From Chloroflexota bacterium (lineage in GTDB: Bacteria; Chloroflexota; Dormibacteria; Dormibacterales; Dormibacteraceae), in the NCBI GenBank assembly GCA_005880915.1, contig VBIW01000045.1, forward strand, positions 1 to 64,000: 64,000 nucleotides of DNA, read 5' to 3'. The position numbers were made by a program, and so were the translations under genes. How positions within the stretch are numbered: the stretch's first letter is position 1; every line of letters begins with the position of its first letter. A model generated the notes under the pieces. It saw nothing but the letters and a program-made list of their open reading frames with translations, was not told where the DNA came from and did no database searches. Of this stretch, positions 1 through 7,235 are shown piece by piece.

Positions 1-2
1 CG

Positions 3-110
3 CACACGTGGTTTGTGCTGCACGAGCTGCTGGGCTACCCGCACGTTCGCAACTACGACGGCTCGTGGACTGAGTGGGGCTCGCTCGTCGGCGTGCCCAT
101 CGAGCGCTGA
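3..110 (+). CDS. Thiosulfate sulfurtransferase (rhodanese), C-terminal end only
   Basis: The window opens inside a gene. Frame 3 reads 35 codons and then TGA at 108-110, and the peptide ([20 protein letters not shown], then [15 protein letters not shown]) is the typical end of two-domain rhodanese or 3-mercaptopyruvate sulfurtransferases, where a WTEWG motif lies just before the C-terminus. Such enzymes move sulfane sulfur from thiosulfate or mercaptopyruvate to cyanide or thiols. The active-site Cys loop lies upstream of the window. The next gene starts two bases later, so this is probably an operon leading to the sulfite-oxidase-like gene. The family call from such a short tail is confident; the exact subfamily is not. 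Confidence 0.8.
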   Translation, partial: HTWFVLHELLGYPHVRNYDGSWTEWGSLVGVPIER

Positions 111-111
111 G

Positions 112-420
112 ATGATCGCGACTGACACCGTCTACGCATCAGGAACCTGGATCGTGACCAAGGGACGCGAGGAGGAGTTCGTCCGGCGCTGGACCGAATT
201 CTTGCAATGGACCCGATCCACTTTTGACGAGCTCGGCACGGCGCAGCTGATCCGCGATGAGGAAAGCCCCGGGCATTTTGTCTCGTTTGCAACCTGGAAG
301 AGCGTCGAGACGTTGCGTGACTGGCGCTCTCGGCCGGAGTTTGCGGAGCGTCTCGGCGCGTGCCGCGCCCTGTGCGATGAATTCCGCGGCTCGAGCTACA
401 CGCTGGCCGTGGTGGTCTGA
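112..420 (+). CDS. Antibiotic biosynthesis monooxygenase (ABM)-fold protein
   Basis: A 102-residue protein starting at ATG 112, two bases after the rhodanese stop. An in-frame ATG at position 13 is rejected because it lies inside the rhodanese. The pattern (a beta strand with GTWIVTKGREEEFVRRWTEF, then a central helix, then FVSFATWKSVETLRDWR) fits the dimeric alpha-beta ABM / heme-degrading-like fold, where EEF..RW on the first helix and F.SFATW are typical. Family members are small oxygenases or stress proteins and the substrate cannot be read from sequence. It sits between the rhodanese and a sulfite-oxidase-like gene that starts right after its stop codon, so a role in sulfur oxidation is possible but inferred. 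Confidence 0.7.
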   Translation: MIATDTVYASGTWIVTKGREEEFVRRWTEFLQWTRSTFDELGTAQLIRDEESPGHFVSFATWKSVETLRDWRSRPEFAERLGACRALCDEFRGSSYTLAVVV

Positions 421-1425
421 TTGATCGTGGAAAGGCCCGGCGCCGATCTCATCGTGCGCCGGGCCGATCCGCTCAACTGCGAGGTCCGGCTGTCACGGCT
501 GGCGGACGGAGACGTGACGCCGAACGACCGCTTCTACATTCGCAATCACTTTCCGGTTCCGAATATCGACGCGGAGCGCTGGCGGCTGCGTGTGCATGGT
601 CATGTCAAGGAGCCCCTCGACCTTTCATTGCGCGAGCTGAAGCGAATGGCCGCGGCAACGCTTTCTGTAACGCTCGAATGCGCAGGTAACGGACGGATCT
701 TTTTCAATCCGCCGATCGAAGGCGAACCCTGGGTGCTCGGCGCGGTGAGCACCGCAGCTTGGAAAGGAGTCGCGCTTTCGGAGATCCTGGATCGCGCCGG
801 CGTCCGGTTCACAGCCAGGCATTTGATCTTCCGAGGCGCGGACGGCTTTGAGCGCAGCTTGAGCATCGATCAAGCCCGCTTGAGCCCCGTGCTGCTCGCC
901 TATGAGATGAATGGCGAACGCCTTCCGGCGCAGCACGGCCGGCCGCTCCGGGTGCTCGTCCCGTCCTGGTACGCGGTGACCTCGGTCAAGTGGCTGACCG
1001 AGATCGAGGTCAGCGATGAGCCGTCATGCGGCTATTACCAGGTTCAGCGGTACTTCTACGAGAGCGGCGCGCCCGTCCGCGTCATGCGTGTGCGCTCATT
1101 GATCACCGATCCCGAAGAAGGCGCCACGGTCGATGCGGGCGACCTGACCATCCAGGGTTTGGCCTGGTCCGGAAGCGGTCCGATCGTTCGAGTCGATGTT
1201 GCGGTCGGCGACGGAGACTGGTCAGCGGCCGAACTCCTCGGACAACCTGATCGTTACGCCTGGAGGCGTTGGCGGCTGGTGACGCGTATCGAGCGACGTG
1301 GCGAAATTCGGATCCACTCGCGCGCCACCGACTCAAGCGGCCAGACGCAACCCGCGCAGGCGGGCTGGAACCGGCTCGGTTACGGGAACAACGCGATTCA
1401 GACCGTGGCTTTTCGCACGCGCTAG
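421..1425 (+). CDS. Sulfite oxidase-like molybdopterin oxidoreductase
   Basis: A 334-residue protein with a TTG start directly abutting the previous stop. The N-terminal oxidoreductase molybdopterin-binding domain (about residues 25-205) has the family signature FYIRNHFPVP near residue 38 and LECAGNGR, in which Cys87 is at the position of the molybdenum-ligating cysteine of sulfite oxidases. The C-terminal third (about 225-334) matches the Ig-like Mo-co dimerisation domain. There is no Tat or Sec signal, no heme b5 domain and no transmembrane helix, so a cytoplasmic or separately targeted enzyme is likely. Upstream rhodanese and ABM genes suggest a thiosulfate/sulfite oxidation operon. The genuine substrate could be another sulfoxide or oxyanion. 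Confidence 0.85.
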   Translation: MIVERPGADLIVRRADPLNCEVRLSRLADGDVTPNDRFYIRNHFPVPNIDAERWRLRVHGHVKEPLDLSLRELKRMAAATLSVTLECAGNGRIFFNPPIEGEPWVLGAVSTAAWKGVALSEILDRAGVRFTARHLIFRGADGFERSLSIDQARLSPVLLAYEMNGERLPAQHGRPLRVLVPSWYAVTSVKWLTEIEVSDEPSCGYYQVQRYFYESGAPVRVMRVRSLITDPEEGATVDAGDLTIQGLAWSGSGPIVRVDVAVGDGDWSAAELLGQPDRYAWRRWRLVTRIERRGEIRIHSRATDSSGQTQPAQAGWNRLGYGNNAIQTVAFRTR

Positions 1426-1541
1426 CGCCGAGAGGTTGCTCGATCTGACACTAGCCAAGCGCCTCATTGCGTCCTGCGCGCTGAGCTGGGCATTTGGAGC
1501 AGTCGCTTGAGCTGATGTCGCACACGTGCTACGCTACTCAA

Positions 1542-1796
1542 ATGGCGAAGGTGATCACCCAGCGGACGCTTCGGAATGACAGCGGCGAAATCATGCGCGG
1601 CCTCGACCGCGGCGAGTCCTACATCGTCACGCGCAATGGTGTGCCCGTCGGGGAGCTCGTGCCCGTCCGCCGCCGTACGGCAGTGCCAGCCGGGATGCTG
1701 GTGGCCGCGCTCGCCGGCGCACCGCGCATCGATCCGACTAGGTTCCGAAAGGATATTGACGAACTGATCGATCAGGATCCGCGACCGCGTGCCTGA
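1542..1796 (+). CDS. Type II antitoxin, Phd/YefM family
   Basis: An 84-residue protein starting at ATG 1542. Upstream in-frame codons from 1494 add a non-conserved tail. The N-terminal half (MAKVITQRTLRNDSGEIMRGL followed by GESYIVTRNGVPVGELVPV) is the Phd/YefM fold: a short ribbon-helix DNA-binding part that normally autorepresses the operon. The C-terminal part, with RFRKDIDELID near residue 70, is the probable toxin-wrapping tail. The toxin gene overlaps its end by 8 bases, which fits translational coupling. Confidence 0.88.
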   Translation: MAKVITQRTLRNDSGEIMRGLDRGESYIVTRNGVPVGELVPVRRRTAVPAGMLVAALAGAPRIDPTRFRKDIDELIDQDPRPRA

Positions 1797-2199
1797 GCCG
1801 CGGCGTACGCGGGGAATGGTCGACACGTCGGTCTTGATCGACCCTCCACCTGAGTCAGCATTGCCAGAGGAGGCGAGCGTTTCGGCCATTACGCTCGCCG
1901 AGCTGGTCGCGGGCGTCCACGCTACGCACGATCCAAATGAGCGGGCAGCACGACATGATCGTCTGCAACGAGTCCAGGCGACCTTGGACGCCCTCCCCTT
2001 CGACGCTGAAGCGGCGCGAGCTTACGGAAGGGTCTTCGCCGCAATCACAGGCGCGGGACGAAAGGCTCGAGGCAAGCGAGCGATCGACCTCCTGATCGCA
2101 GCCACGGCTCTATCCGTCGGCCTGCCGCTGTATACACGCAACATCGACGACTTCAGCGGACTCGAGCGCGTAGTTGACATCGTGGAAGTCCGGGCCTGA
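1789..2199 (+). CDS. VapC-like PIN-domain ribonuclease toxin
   Basis: A 136-residue PIN-domain protein with a GTG start at 1789, inside the end of the antitoxin gene. The acidic metal-binding quartet of PIN nucleases is visible: Asp12 in VDTSVLID, Glu38 in ITLAELVAG, Asp100 in RAIDLLIAATA, and Asp120/Asp121 in NIDDFSGL. VapC toxins cut tRNA or rRNA with Mg2+ or Mn2+ and are held in check by the cognate antitoxin. The pair with the upstream Phd-type protein is a complete toxin-antitoxin module. The RNA target is unknown. Confidence 0.9.
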   Translation: MPEPRRTRGMVDTSVLIDPPPESALPEEASVSAITLAELVAGVHATHDPNERAARHDRLQRVQATLDALPFDAEAARAYGRVFAAITGAGRKARGKRAIDLLIAATALSVGLPLYTRNIDDFSGLERVVDIVEVRA

Positions 2200-2487
2200 A
2201 TCCAGGGTTCGCGTCCGGTATCGCCATCGCGGTGCCGGCGAAATTCTTACCGACTGGGTCAACCAGGATCTGATCGATGGTGTGGCGAAACGCCAGGCGA
2301 TCAATTGCGGGGATAGCCTTCCGCCGGCTTGGCAGATTGGACTCGACGAGGAGTTCATCGCCGGCGCAACCGAACCAGCCGACAGTGACCGCTCGGCCGA
2401 TCAGCATCTGTGCGCCAGGGCATAAGGATGGTGGGCAGTGATGGGAAGAAATCGGTTCTGGCAGCCCGCGTCTGATCTTGTGAGCAG
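2200..2487. other. Intergenic stretch without a supported gene
   Basis: About 290 bases between the toxin gene and the TraB-like gene. Short ORFs on both strands (for example minus 2153-2407) show no recognisable motif and overlap the toxin end. I see no tRNA, repeat or clear promoter here. Confidence 0.4.
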
Positions 2488-3240
2488 GTGGTGGCGCACC
2501 GAGAACGGGGTCTAACCTCACAATCGTTTCGTGGGCTACCTGTGCAGCTGATCGAGGTAAGCGCAATCGGCGTCCGGGCCGCGATTGTACGAATGACGAG
2601 CCCGGAAGCCAAGCTTGTTTGGCTGATTTTCCCGATGATCCACCTTGGCGAGAGCGCGTACTACGAGCAGGTCGAGCAGAAGATGGGGGAATGTGATCTC
2701 GTCCTAGCTGAAGGCGTCGACTCGCGAATTGTTAGCGCCCTGACATCCTCCTATCGGCTGGCGGCGAACTCTGCCCGAGAGGTTGTGGCGCAGCGTTCGG
2801 AACCTCGCGCGATCGGCCATATGACTGTCCAACAGTCGGACATTAGCGGGACCGAATTCGACGCTGCGTGGGGCAAGATGCCCATCGGCCTGCGGTTGGG
2901 TATACCGCTCTTGGCGCCGCTATACGGCCTCTGGCTGCGCTACGTGGCCAACCCCGACGATTGGCAGACGAAGCTCCAGACCGACGACTTGCCATCAAAC
3001 GAAGAGGTTCTGCTTGAGGGCCAGGAGCCTGCGTTCTTCGAACTGGTGATGCACCAACGAAACGAGCACCTGTTTCACCAGATCCTGGCAGTGCAAGAGC
3101 GATGGGGCGAATTAGGCAAGGTGGTTGGAGTGGCGTGGGGTGCCAAACACATCGGCGCGGTTGTCCACTACCTCAGTGACCGATGGAACTACATTGCTCG
3201 CTCCGGGGAGTGGGTCACCGTTTTCGACTACACGAAATAA
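2488..3240 (+). CDS. TraB/GumN-like (TIKI superfamily) protein
   Basis: Up to 250 residues. Starts possible at GTG 2488, GTG 2542 or ATG 2593; the conserved part begins after residue 36, so the later starts are plausible. Visible motifs are WLIFPMIHLGES (His in the first beta strand), a following LVLAEGVD, and near the C-terminus GVAWGAKHIGAVVHYL, which matches the GxxH element of TraB/PrgY/GumN-like proteins, a superfamily that includes putative metalloproteases. A hydrophobic stretch near residues 130-150 may be one membrane-associated helix. Function is not established; it stands alone next to a toxin-antitoxin pair. Confidence 0.6.
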   Translation: MVAHRERGLTSQSFRGLPVQLIEVSAIGVRAAIVRMTSPEAKLVWLIFPMIHLGESAYYEQVEQKMGECDLVLAEGVDSRIVSALTSSYRLAANSAREVVAQRSEPRAIGHMTVQQSDISGTEFDAAWGKMPIGLRLGIPLLAPLYGLWLRYVANPDDWQTKLQTDDLPSNEEVLLEGQEPAFFELVMHQRNEHLFHQILAVQERWGELGKVVGVAWGAKHIGAVVHYLSDRWNYIARSGEWVTVFDYTK

Positions 3241-3347
3241 CGGCCCAGACGTGAGGAGGGCTTGGCGAACACACCTCCCGACTCGTGTTGTGTCCCTAGG
3301 CGCCTTCGGTTGGCGTTATGCCGCGAGGCGGAACCTATGATCGACCC

Positions 3348-3821
3348 ATGCGGCGGATCCTGATCACAGGCATGTCGGGCGCCGGTAAATCCAGTGTCAT
3401 CCGCGCGCTGGCAGCTCGTGGCGTCAAGGCGATCGATACCGATTGGAATCTTGAGTGGGAGTGCGTCGGCCCCGATGGCGACGAATGGGTTTGGCGGGAG
3501 GATCAGCTTCGCCTGCTGCTTGATGAAGAAGATGCCGACGCCCTGTTCGTGAGCGCTTGCGTCTCGAACCAAGGCAAGTTCTATGACCGCTTCGATCAGG
3601 TCATTCTCCTCAGCGCGCCTGTGTCGGTCACCGTCCAACGGCTGGCGAATCGAACCGACAGCCCCTACGGAAAGCGAGCGGAAGAAGTCGCCGATGTGCT
3701 GCGCTACAAGGCCACCGTCGAACCGATGTTGCGAGAGGCCGCATCCGCTGAGATCGATACGAGCATTCCTCTCGCGGAGGTCGTCACGAAGGTTCTAGAA
3801 ATATCCCTACGGCAGCATTAG
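3348..3821 (+). CDS. Small P-loop NTPase / shikimate-kinase-like protein
   Basis: A 157-residue protein. ATG 3348 is chosen because the core strand (MRRILITG) starts immediately there; a start at 3318 only adds ten unconserved residues. The Walker A motif GMSGAGKSS spans residues 8-16, and a DTDWN element near residue 34 resembles the substrate-side Asp of adenylate/shikimate kinase-like folds. A later R-containing stretch (QRLANRTDSPYGK) may be the lid. Such stand-alone kinases occur in many actinobacterial-type genomes with unknown substrates. The 3' end overlaps the convergent orphan gene by 15 bases. Confidence 0.7.
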   Translation: MRRILITGMSGAGKSSVIRALAARGVKAIDTDWNLEWECVGPDGDEWVWREDQLRLLLDEEDADALFVSACVSNQGKFYDRFDQVILLSAPVSVTVQRLANRTDSPYGKRAEEVADVLRYKATVEPMLREAASAEIDTSIPLAEVVTKVLEISLRQH

Positions 3822-4394
3822 GCAGTAGTGGACCGAGGGTTCCGTAACGCGAACCACGCCATCGCCGTCGTTGGCCCAAGAATCAAACTCGCCCACTAAT
3901 CGACGGTTTACCTTCCTTTCACGCCTACTCAGCCACCGTGTTGAAGTCAAGACGGTTGTGAGCCACGTTAGCAAGCCTACGGCGCATGTAAGCAATGTGG
4001 CGTTTCCCATGCAACCCTCGCCATTTGTCATTGAGTCCCAGGACCATCGCGATTCGCGCGACCGCTGGACGTCAACAGCTGTAGTGGATCCGATGGGCTG
4101 GCCCGGTGGTGGCGGCGGTGGCGGTGGTGGCTGCCCCAAGCGAGCGGCCAACCGGGCTTTCATCGAATAGGCGAGCTCTTCCACCCGTGACTGGTCCACG
4201 AAGACGACCGGCACGTGAGCAACCCGGTCGATCGCCGCTTCGAGGCCGACAACCGACTGCTCAGAATTCGCGAGCAAAGCTTCGGCTTTCGTTGCCCGAC
4301 CCCCAAGTGACTCGCGAGCCATTGCCTGCAACTCGGCCACGAGGGCTGGCCAACCGACTAGCGACTCGGCCGGCGTTTGATCATCTGCCTGCAT
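3807..4394 (-). CDS. Hypothetical protein with proline run and membrane segment
   Basis: A 195-residue reading frame from ATG 4394. The N-terminal 100 residues look helical, with Glu/Ala-rich repeats suggesting a coiled coil, then a run of nine prolines, then a polar linker and one hydrophobic helix (about residues 143-163), and a basic tail. No family is recognised. The nine-proline run is encoded by near-perfect GGT/GGC repeats on the plus strand at about 4104-4130, a likely slippage site. Base composition here is lower in G+C than in neighbouring genes, which fits an accessory region. It may be real, but only the length and the sensible topology support it. Confidence 0.45.
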   Translation of the reverse strand: MQADDQTPAESLVGWPALVAELQAMARESLGGRATKAEALLANSEQSVVGLEAAIDRVAHVPVVFVDQSRVEELAYSMKARLAARLGQPPPPPPPPPGQPIGSTTAVDVQRSRESRWSWDSMTNGEGCMGNATLLTCAVGLLTWLTTVLTSTRWLSRRERKVNRRLVGEFDSWANDGDGVVRVTEPSVHYCLMLP

Positions 4395-4510
4395 AGGTAG
4401 ACCACAAGGTACTACCACTGTGGCAACCAGGGGCCTCCGCACGGCCACCCAAGGTACAGCTCGCGATATCTCCACTTGAAACGCCGTGACGGAGACGAAT
4501 TGAGCTGTTT

Positions 4511-4595
4511 TGGTGGGCGACCCGGGACTCGAACCCGGATGGATTACTCCACACGCCCCTCAAACGTGCGCGTCTACCAGTTCCGCCAGCCGCCC
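4511..4595 (-). tRNA. tRNA-Leu (anticodon GAG)
   Basis: Read on the minus strand, the 7-bp acceptor GGGCGGC pairs with GTCGCCC (one G-T pair), followed by discriminator A and an encoded CCA (4511-4513). The anticodon arm is CACGT-loop-GCGTG with loop TTGAGGG, giving anticodon GAG. A long variable arm and the GGTTCGAGTCC T-arm confirm a class II leucine tRNA. Confidence 0.96.
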
Positions 4596-4674
4596 GGCTG
4601 AAGCCGCTTGATTTTACTGTTCGTTCGCCATGGCCAGCAGAGTCGTCATGTCAACCGGGCGTACGATCCGATCG

Positions 4675-5007
4675 ATGGCAAGCGATCCCCCTCCGACTCA
4701 GCCGCCGGGGCCGCCGCCGGAGCCTGGACCTGGCGCTTCTCGGGACGAGTGGCGTGCCTGGCGCCACCAACAACACGATTACTCGCGCGAGCAGCGGCGC
4801 GCCGGCGGGTGGTACGGGCCTGGCTGGTTCGGGCCCTGGAACTGGTGGGGAGGCAGCTGGTTCTGGGGTGCCGCGCTGGTCGTTGTCGGCGTCTACGTCC
4901 TGCTCCAGAACCTAGGTCTGCTGAAGTGGCTCCCCGGCGACGTGCTGTGGCCTTCGCTGCTCATCCTGCTGGGCGTTTACCTGCTGGTTCGCCGCGCCCG
5001 CACCTGA
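4675..5007 (+). CDS. Small membrane protein with LiaI/LiaF-like transmembrane domain
   Basis: A 110-residue protein from ATG 4675 (ATG 4630 would add 15 residues). It has a proline-rich cytoplasmic N-terminus, an aromatic stretch rich in Trp and Gly (about residues 45-65), and two closely spaced hydrophobic helices, the first ending VLLQNLGLLKWLPGDVLWP and the second LLILLGVYLLV. The 'NLG...W...LWP.LLI..G' pattern is the transmembrane hairpin seen in LiaI/LiaF-type cell-envelope stress proteins and DUF5668-like proteins. No partner two-component system is adjacent, so its role is unknown. Confidence 0.65.
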   Translation: MASDPPPTQPPGPPPEPGPGASRDEWRAWRHQQHDYSREQRRAGGWYGPGWFGPWNWWGGSWFWGAALVVVGVYVLLQNLGLLKWLPGDVLWPSLLILLGVYLLVRRART

Positions 5008-5103
5008 GAACCCTGACCAGGTTGATTGCCGCATTGCGAATTTAAGGTTTGCTCGATTACAGGGATGAATTGACCGTCCGGGCTGCTTAACTTCGCTCGT
5101 CAA

Positions 5104-6270
5104 ATGAGCGCCTGGAAGAACTGGGACAACCGGCAAAGGACCTTCTGGATCGTTGTGGCGACCGTTGCGGTTGCGTCCATCGTCTATGCCATCGACATCC
5201 GATTGTTGCTCCTCGGCCAGCGAGGGGTCACGGCCGTCGACGACATCGGAGAGGCCGTTGCGGCGGCGATCGCCGCGGGTGCATGCGGATGGGCCGCGAC
5301 CCGGGCATCCGGCAGGGATCGCCTCGGCTGGGCTCTGATGGGCATCTCGGCCGGGCTGTGGTCGGCGGGCGAAGTCGTCTGGTCCGTCTACGAGGTCGGC
5401 ATGCGGGTCGCCGTCCCGTACCCTTCGTTCGCAGACGCCGGTTTCCTCGCGGCCGTTCCTTTCGCCGTGGCCGGCATACGAGCGTTCTGGAGCGCCCCGC
5501 GTGGGACGTCATCGCGCTGGCGCGTCTGGTTCGACGGCGTCATCGTCGCCATCGCGCTGACATCGACCGCCTGGGCATTCGGGCTGAAGTCGGTCTGGCT
5601 GTCCAACAGCTCCACCAAGCTTCTTGACCTGGCCTATCCGGTCGGCGACATCCTGGTCGGCACGATCCTGATCCTCGCCATCCGGCGTGCGAGCCAGCAG
5701 CAAGCGGGAAGGATGGCCTTCCTCCTCGCCGGCGTGGCCGCGTATTCAATCTCGGATAGCGCGTTCGCCTACCTCAACGCCCAGGGCGCGTTCGGCAGTG
5801 TTGGCAACGTGGTCGATACCGGATGGTTTGCCGGCTTTTTGCTGATCGCGCTCGCCGCCACATATCCATCCGCAGCGCCCAAAGTGGCGACCCAGCAAGC
5901 TCCCCTGGATTTGTGGCAGCTCGCCCTGCCGTGGATGACATTGCTCCTGGCCTCGGCCGGCGACGTGTATTCGTCGGTGACGGGGCACGACATCGACCTT
6001 TTCATGTCGTCGTGCACCGCCGCGCTGGCCGTGCTCCTGACGGTGAACATGATCCTCGAGCGCAAAGAGTTCCTCGAGATGCTGACCGACATCGAGAAAA
6101 CCCACTCCGTTCTGAACCGTGAGTTCAAGACGGCCTTGGTCGGAATCCAGCAGCTGAGCGAGCAGGTAAAGGACGCGGACCGTGCGTACGACGAAGGCGT
6201 GCGCGTGCTGGCTGCCGACATCCACCACCAGGCCGAGCGGCTCGATCAGCTGGTCGAAGGGATGCTCTAA
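5104..6270 (+). CDS. Multi-pass membrane sensor-like protein with C-terminal coiled coil
   Basis: A 388-residue protein with about nine or ten hydrophobic helices over residues 12-320, followed by a charged heptad-like segment (about 322-388) ending in HHQAERLDQLVEGML. The membrane part, with conserved-looking SFADAGFL, YPVGDILVG and ISDSAFAYL motifs, resembles the uncharacterised N-terminal membrane domain found in front of GGDEF/EAL or histidine-kinase modules. Here no output domain follows: the gene ends after the coiled coil. It could be a stand-alone receptor that signals through a partner. No partner gene is adjacent. Confidence 0.6.
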   Translation: MSAWKNWDNRQRTFWIVVATVAVASIVYAIDIRLLLLGQRGVTAVDDIGEAVAAAIAAGACGWAATRASGRDRLGWALMGISAGLWSAGEVVWSVYEVGMRVAVPYPSFADAGFLAAVPFAVAGIRAFWSAPRGTSSRWRVWFDGVIVAIALTSTAWAFGLKSVWLSNSSTKLLDLAYPVGDILVGTILILAIRRASQQQAGRMAFLLAGVAAYSISDSAFAYLNAQGAFGSVGNVVDTGWFAGFLLIALAATYPSAAPKVATQQAPLDLWQLALPWMTLLLASAGDVYSSVTGHDIDLFMSSCTAALAVLLTVNMILERKEFLEMLTDIEKTHSVLNREFKTALVGIQQLSEQVKDADRAYDEGVRVLAADIHHQAERLDQLVEGML

Positions 6271-6301
6271 CCGGGCGCCGGTCTAGTTAGTGAGCGGGAC
6301 G

Positions 6302-6377
6302 TGGTACCCGCTGCAAGACTCGAACTCGCAACCTCCTGATCCGAAGTCAGGCGCTCTATCCATTGAGCTAAGCGGGC
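6302..6377 (-). tRNA. tRNA-Arg (anticodon TCG)
   Basis: Minus strand. Acceptor GCCCGCT pairs with AGCGGGT (G-T at the first pair), then A and an encoded CCA. Anticodon arm CCTGA/TCAGG encloses loop CTTCGGA, anticodon TCG, for CGA-type arginine codons. D arm TAGCTCAATGGATAGAGC and T-loop TTCGAGT are canonical. Confidence 0.96.
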
Positions 6378-6462
6378 GTATCTACTCGCCTCGTCGTATC
6401 CAACGGAGCGTATCGGGCGCGGGTTTTCGGCTCCGTTGGCGCCACCGAGGCGCCACGTTCGA

Positions 6463-7152
6463 TCAGCCTACCGCGTACCGCTGGTGGTTCAATCCCCAGG
6501 CTGCGTAGCGCACCAGGCCGACCGCCTTGTAGCGCCGCCGGCCCGCGACGGTGGTAGCCGTCACGATCGCCTCGCGGAGCGCGTCGGGCGTCTTGCCCGG
6601 GAACTCGGTGTAGGCGCGGCCCACCGCGTCGAGGATGTGCGCGTCAGACCCGCCCAGCTCGGCCGACCCAAGGCCGAGATTCAGACGCCTGGCCAGTTGA
6701 TTGAAGACGTAGAAGCCCGGGGTGGCGTTCTCCACCTCGATCGCGTCGAACGCGAGCTCGGCCGCCAGCCAGCCGACCCCATGCACCGGACCGCTCCGTG
6801 TCCGCCTTTGCGTGCGCCAAAAAGGATGCACGGCGACGGCGAGGCCGCCCTGGTCGTGGATGGCGTGCACCGTCGCGGCGGCGGACATGCCGGGCCGGAC
6901 CCGCCGTTCGATGAACAGCGCGACGATGTGGCCGTCTCGGCTCGACACCTCCTCGCCGATCACGACCTGGAGCTTCGAGCGGCCGGCGGCGCGGTCCGCG
7001 GCGCGCAGCGCGCCTTCGATTGTGTCGTGGTCTGTAACCGCGATCACATCCAGCGCTGTTGCGCGTGCGTAATCGACGAGCTCGTGCGGTGTCGGCCACC
7101 CATCACTGGCTGTCGTGTGCATGTGCAGGTCAGCCCGACCTCGGGCAGGCAT
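6463..7152 (-). CDS. PHP-domain metal-dependent phosphoesterase
   Basis: A 229-residue protein from ATG 7152; an ATG at 7185 would add eleven residues. All PHP metal-binding motifs are present in order: DLHMHT, TDHDT, a GEE motif, HPF, and GGSDAH. PHP proteins of this size hydrolyse nucleotide or phosphoester bonds (for example 3',5'-nucleoside bisphosphate or RNA oligonucleotides) with two or three metal ions. It is divergent from the acyl-CoA synthetase gene, with about 80 bases between the starts. The precise substrate is not readable. Confidence 0.88.
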   Translation of the reverse strand: MPARGRADLHMHTTASDGWPTPHELVDYARATALDVIAVTDHDTIEGALRAADRAAGRSKLQVVIGEEVSSRDGHIVALFIERRVRPGMSAAATVHAIHDQGGLAVAVHPFWRTQRRTRSGPVHGVGWLAAELAFDAIEVENATPGFYVFNQLARRLNLGLGSAELGGSDAHILDAVGRAYTEFPGKTPDALREAIVTATTVAGRRRYKAVGLVRYAAWGLNHQRYAVG

Positions 7153-7235
7153 GGTTGTGCATCCTACCGCCGCCGGGCTTACCATCGACCCACTAGAACG
7201 AGCCTCTCAAGTAAAGAAAGGTGGAGGTGGCGGTG

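Noticed and set aside
2153-2566. A possible minus-strand gene between vapC and the TraB-like gene
   Set aside because: No motif, overlaps the end of vapC, and has no ribosome site.
4104-4130. GGT/GGC run as a stand-alone repeat or coding glycine tract
   Set aside because: On the coding minus strand it is a proline run in the orphan protein; the plus-strand frame is short and unsupported.
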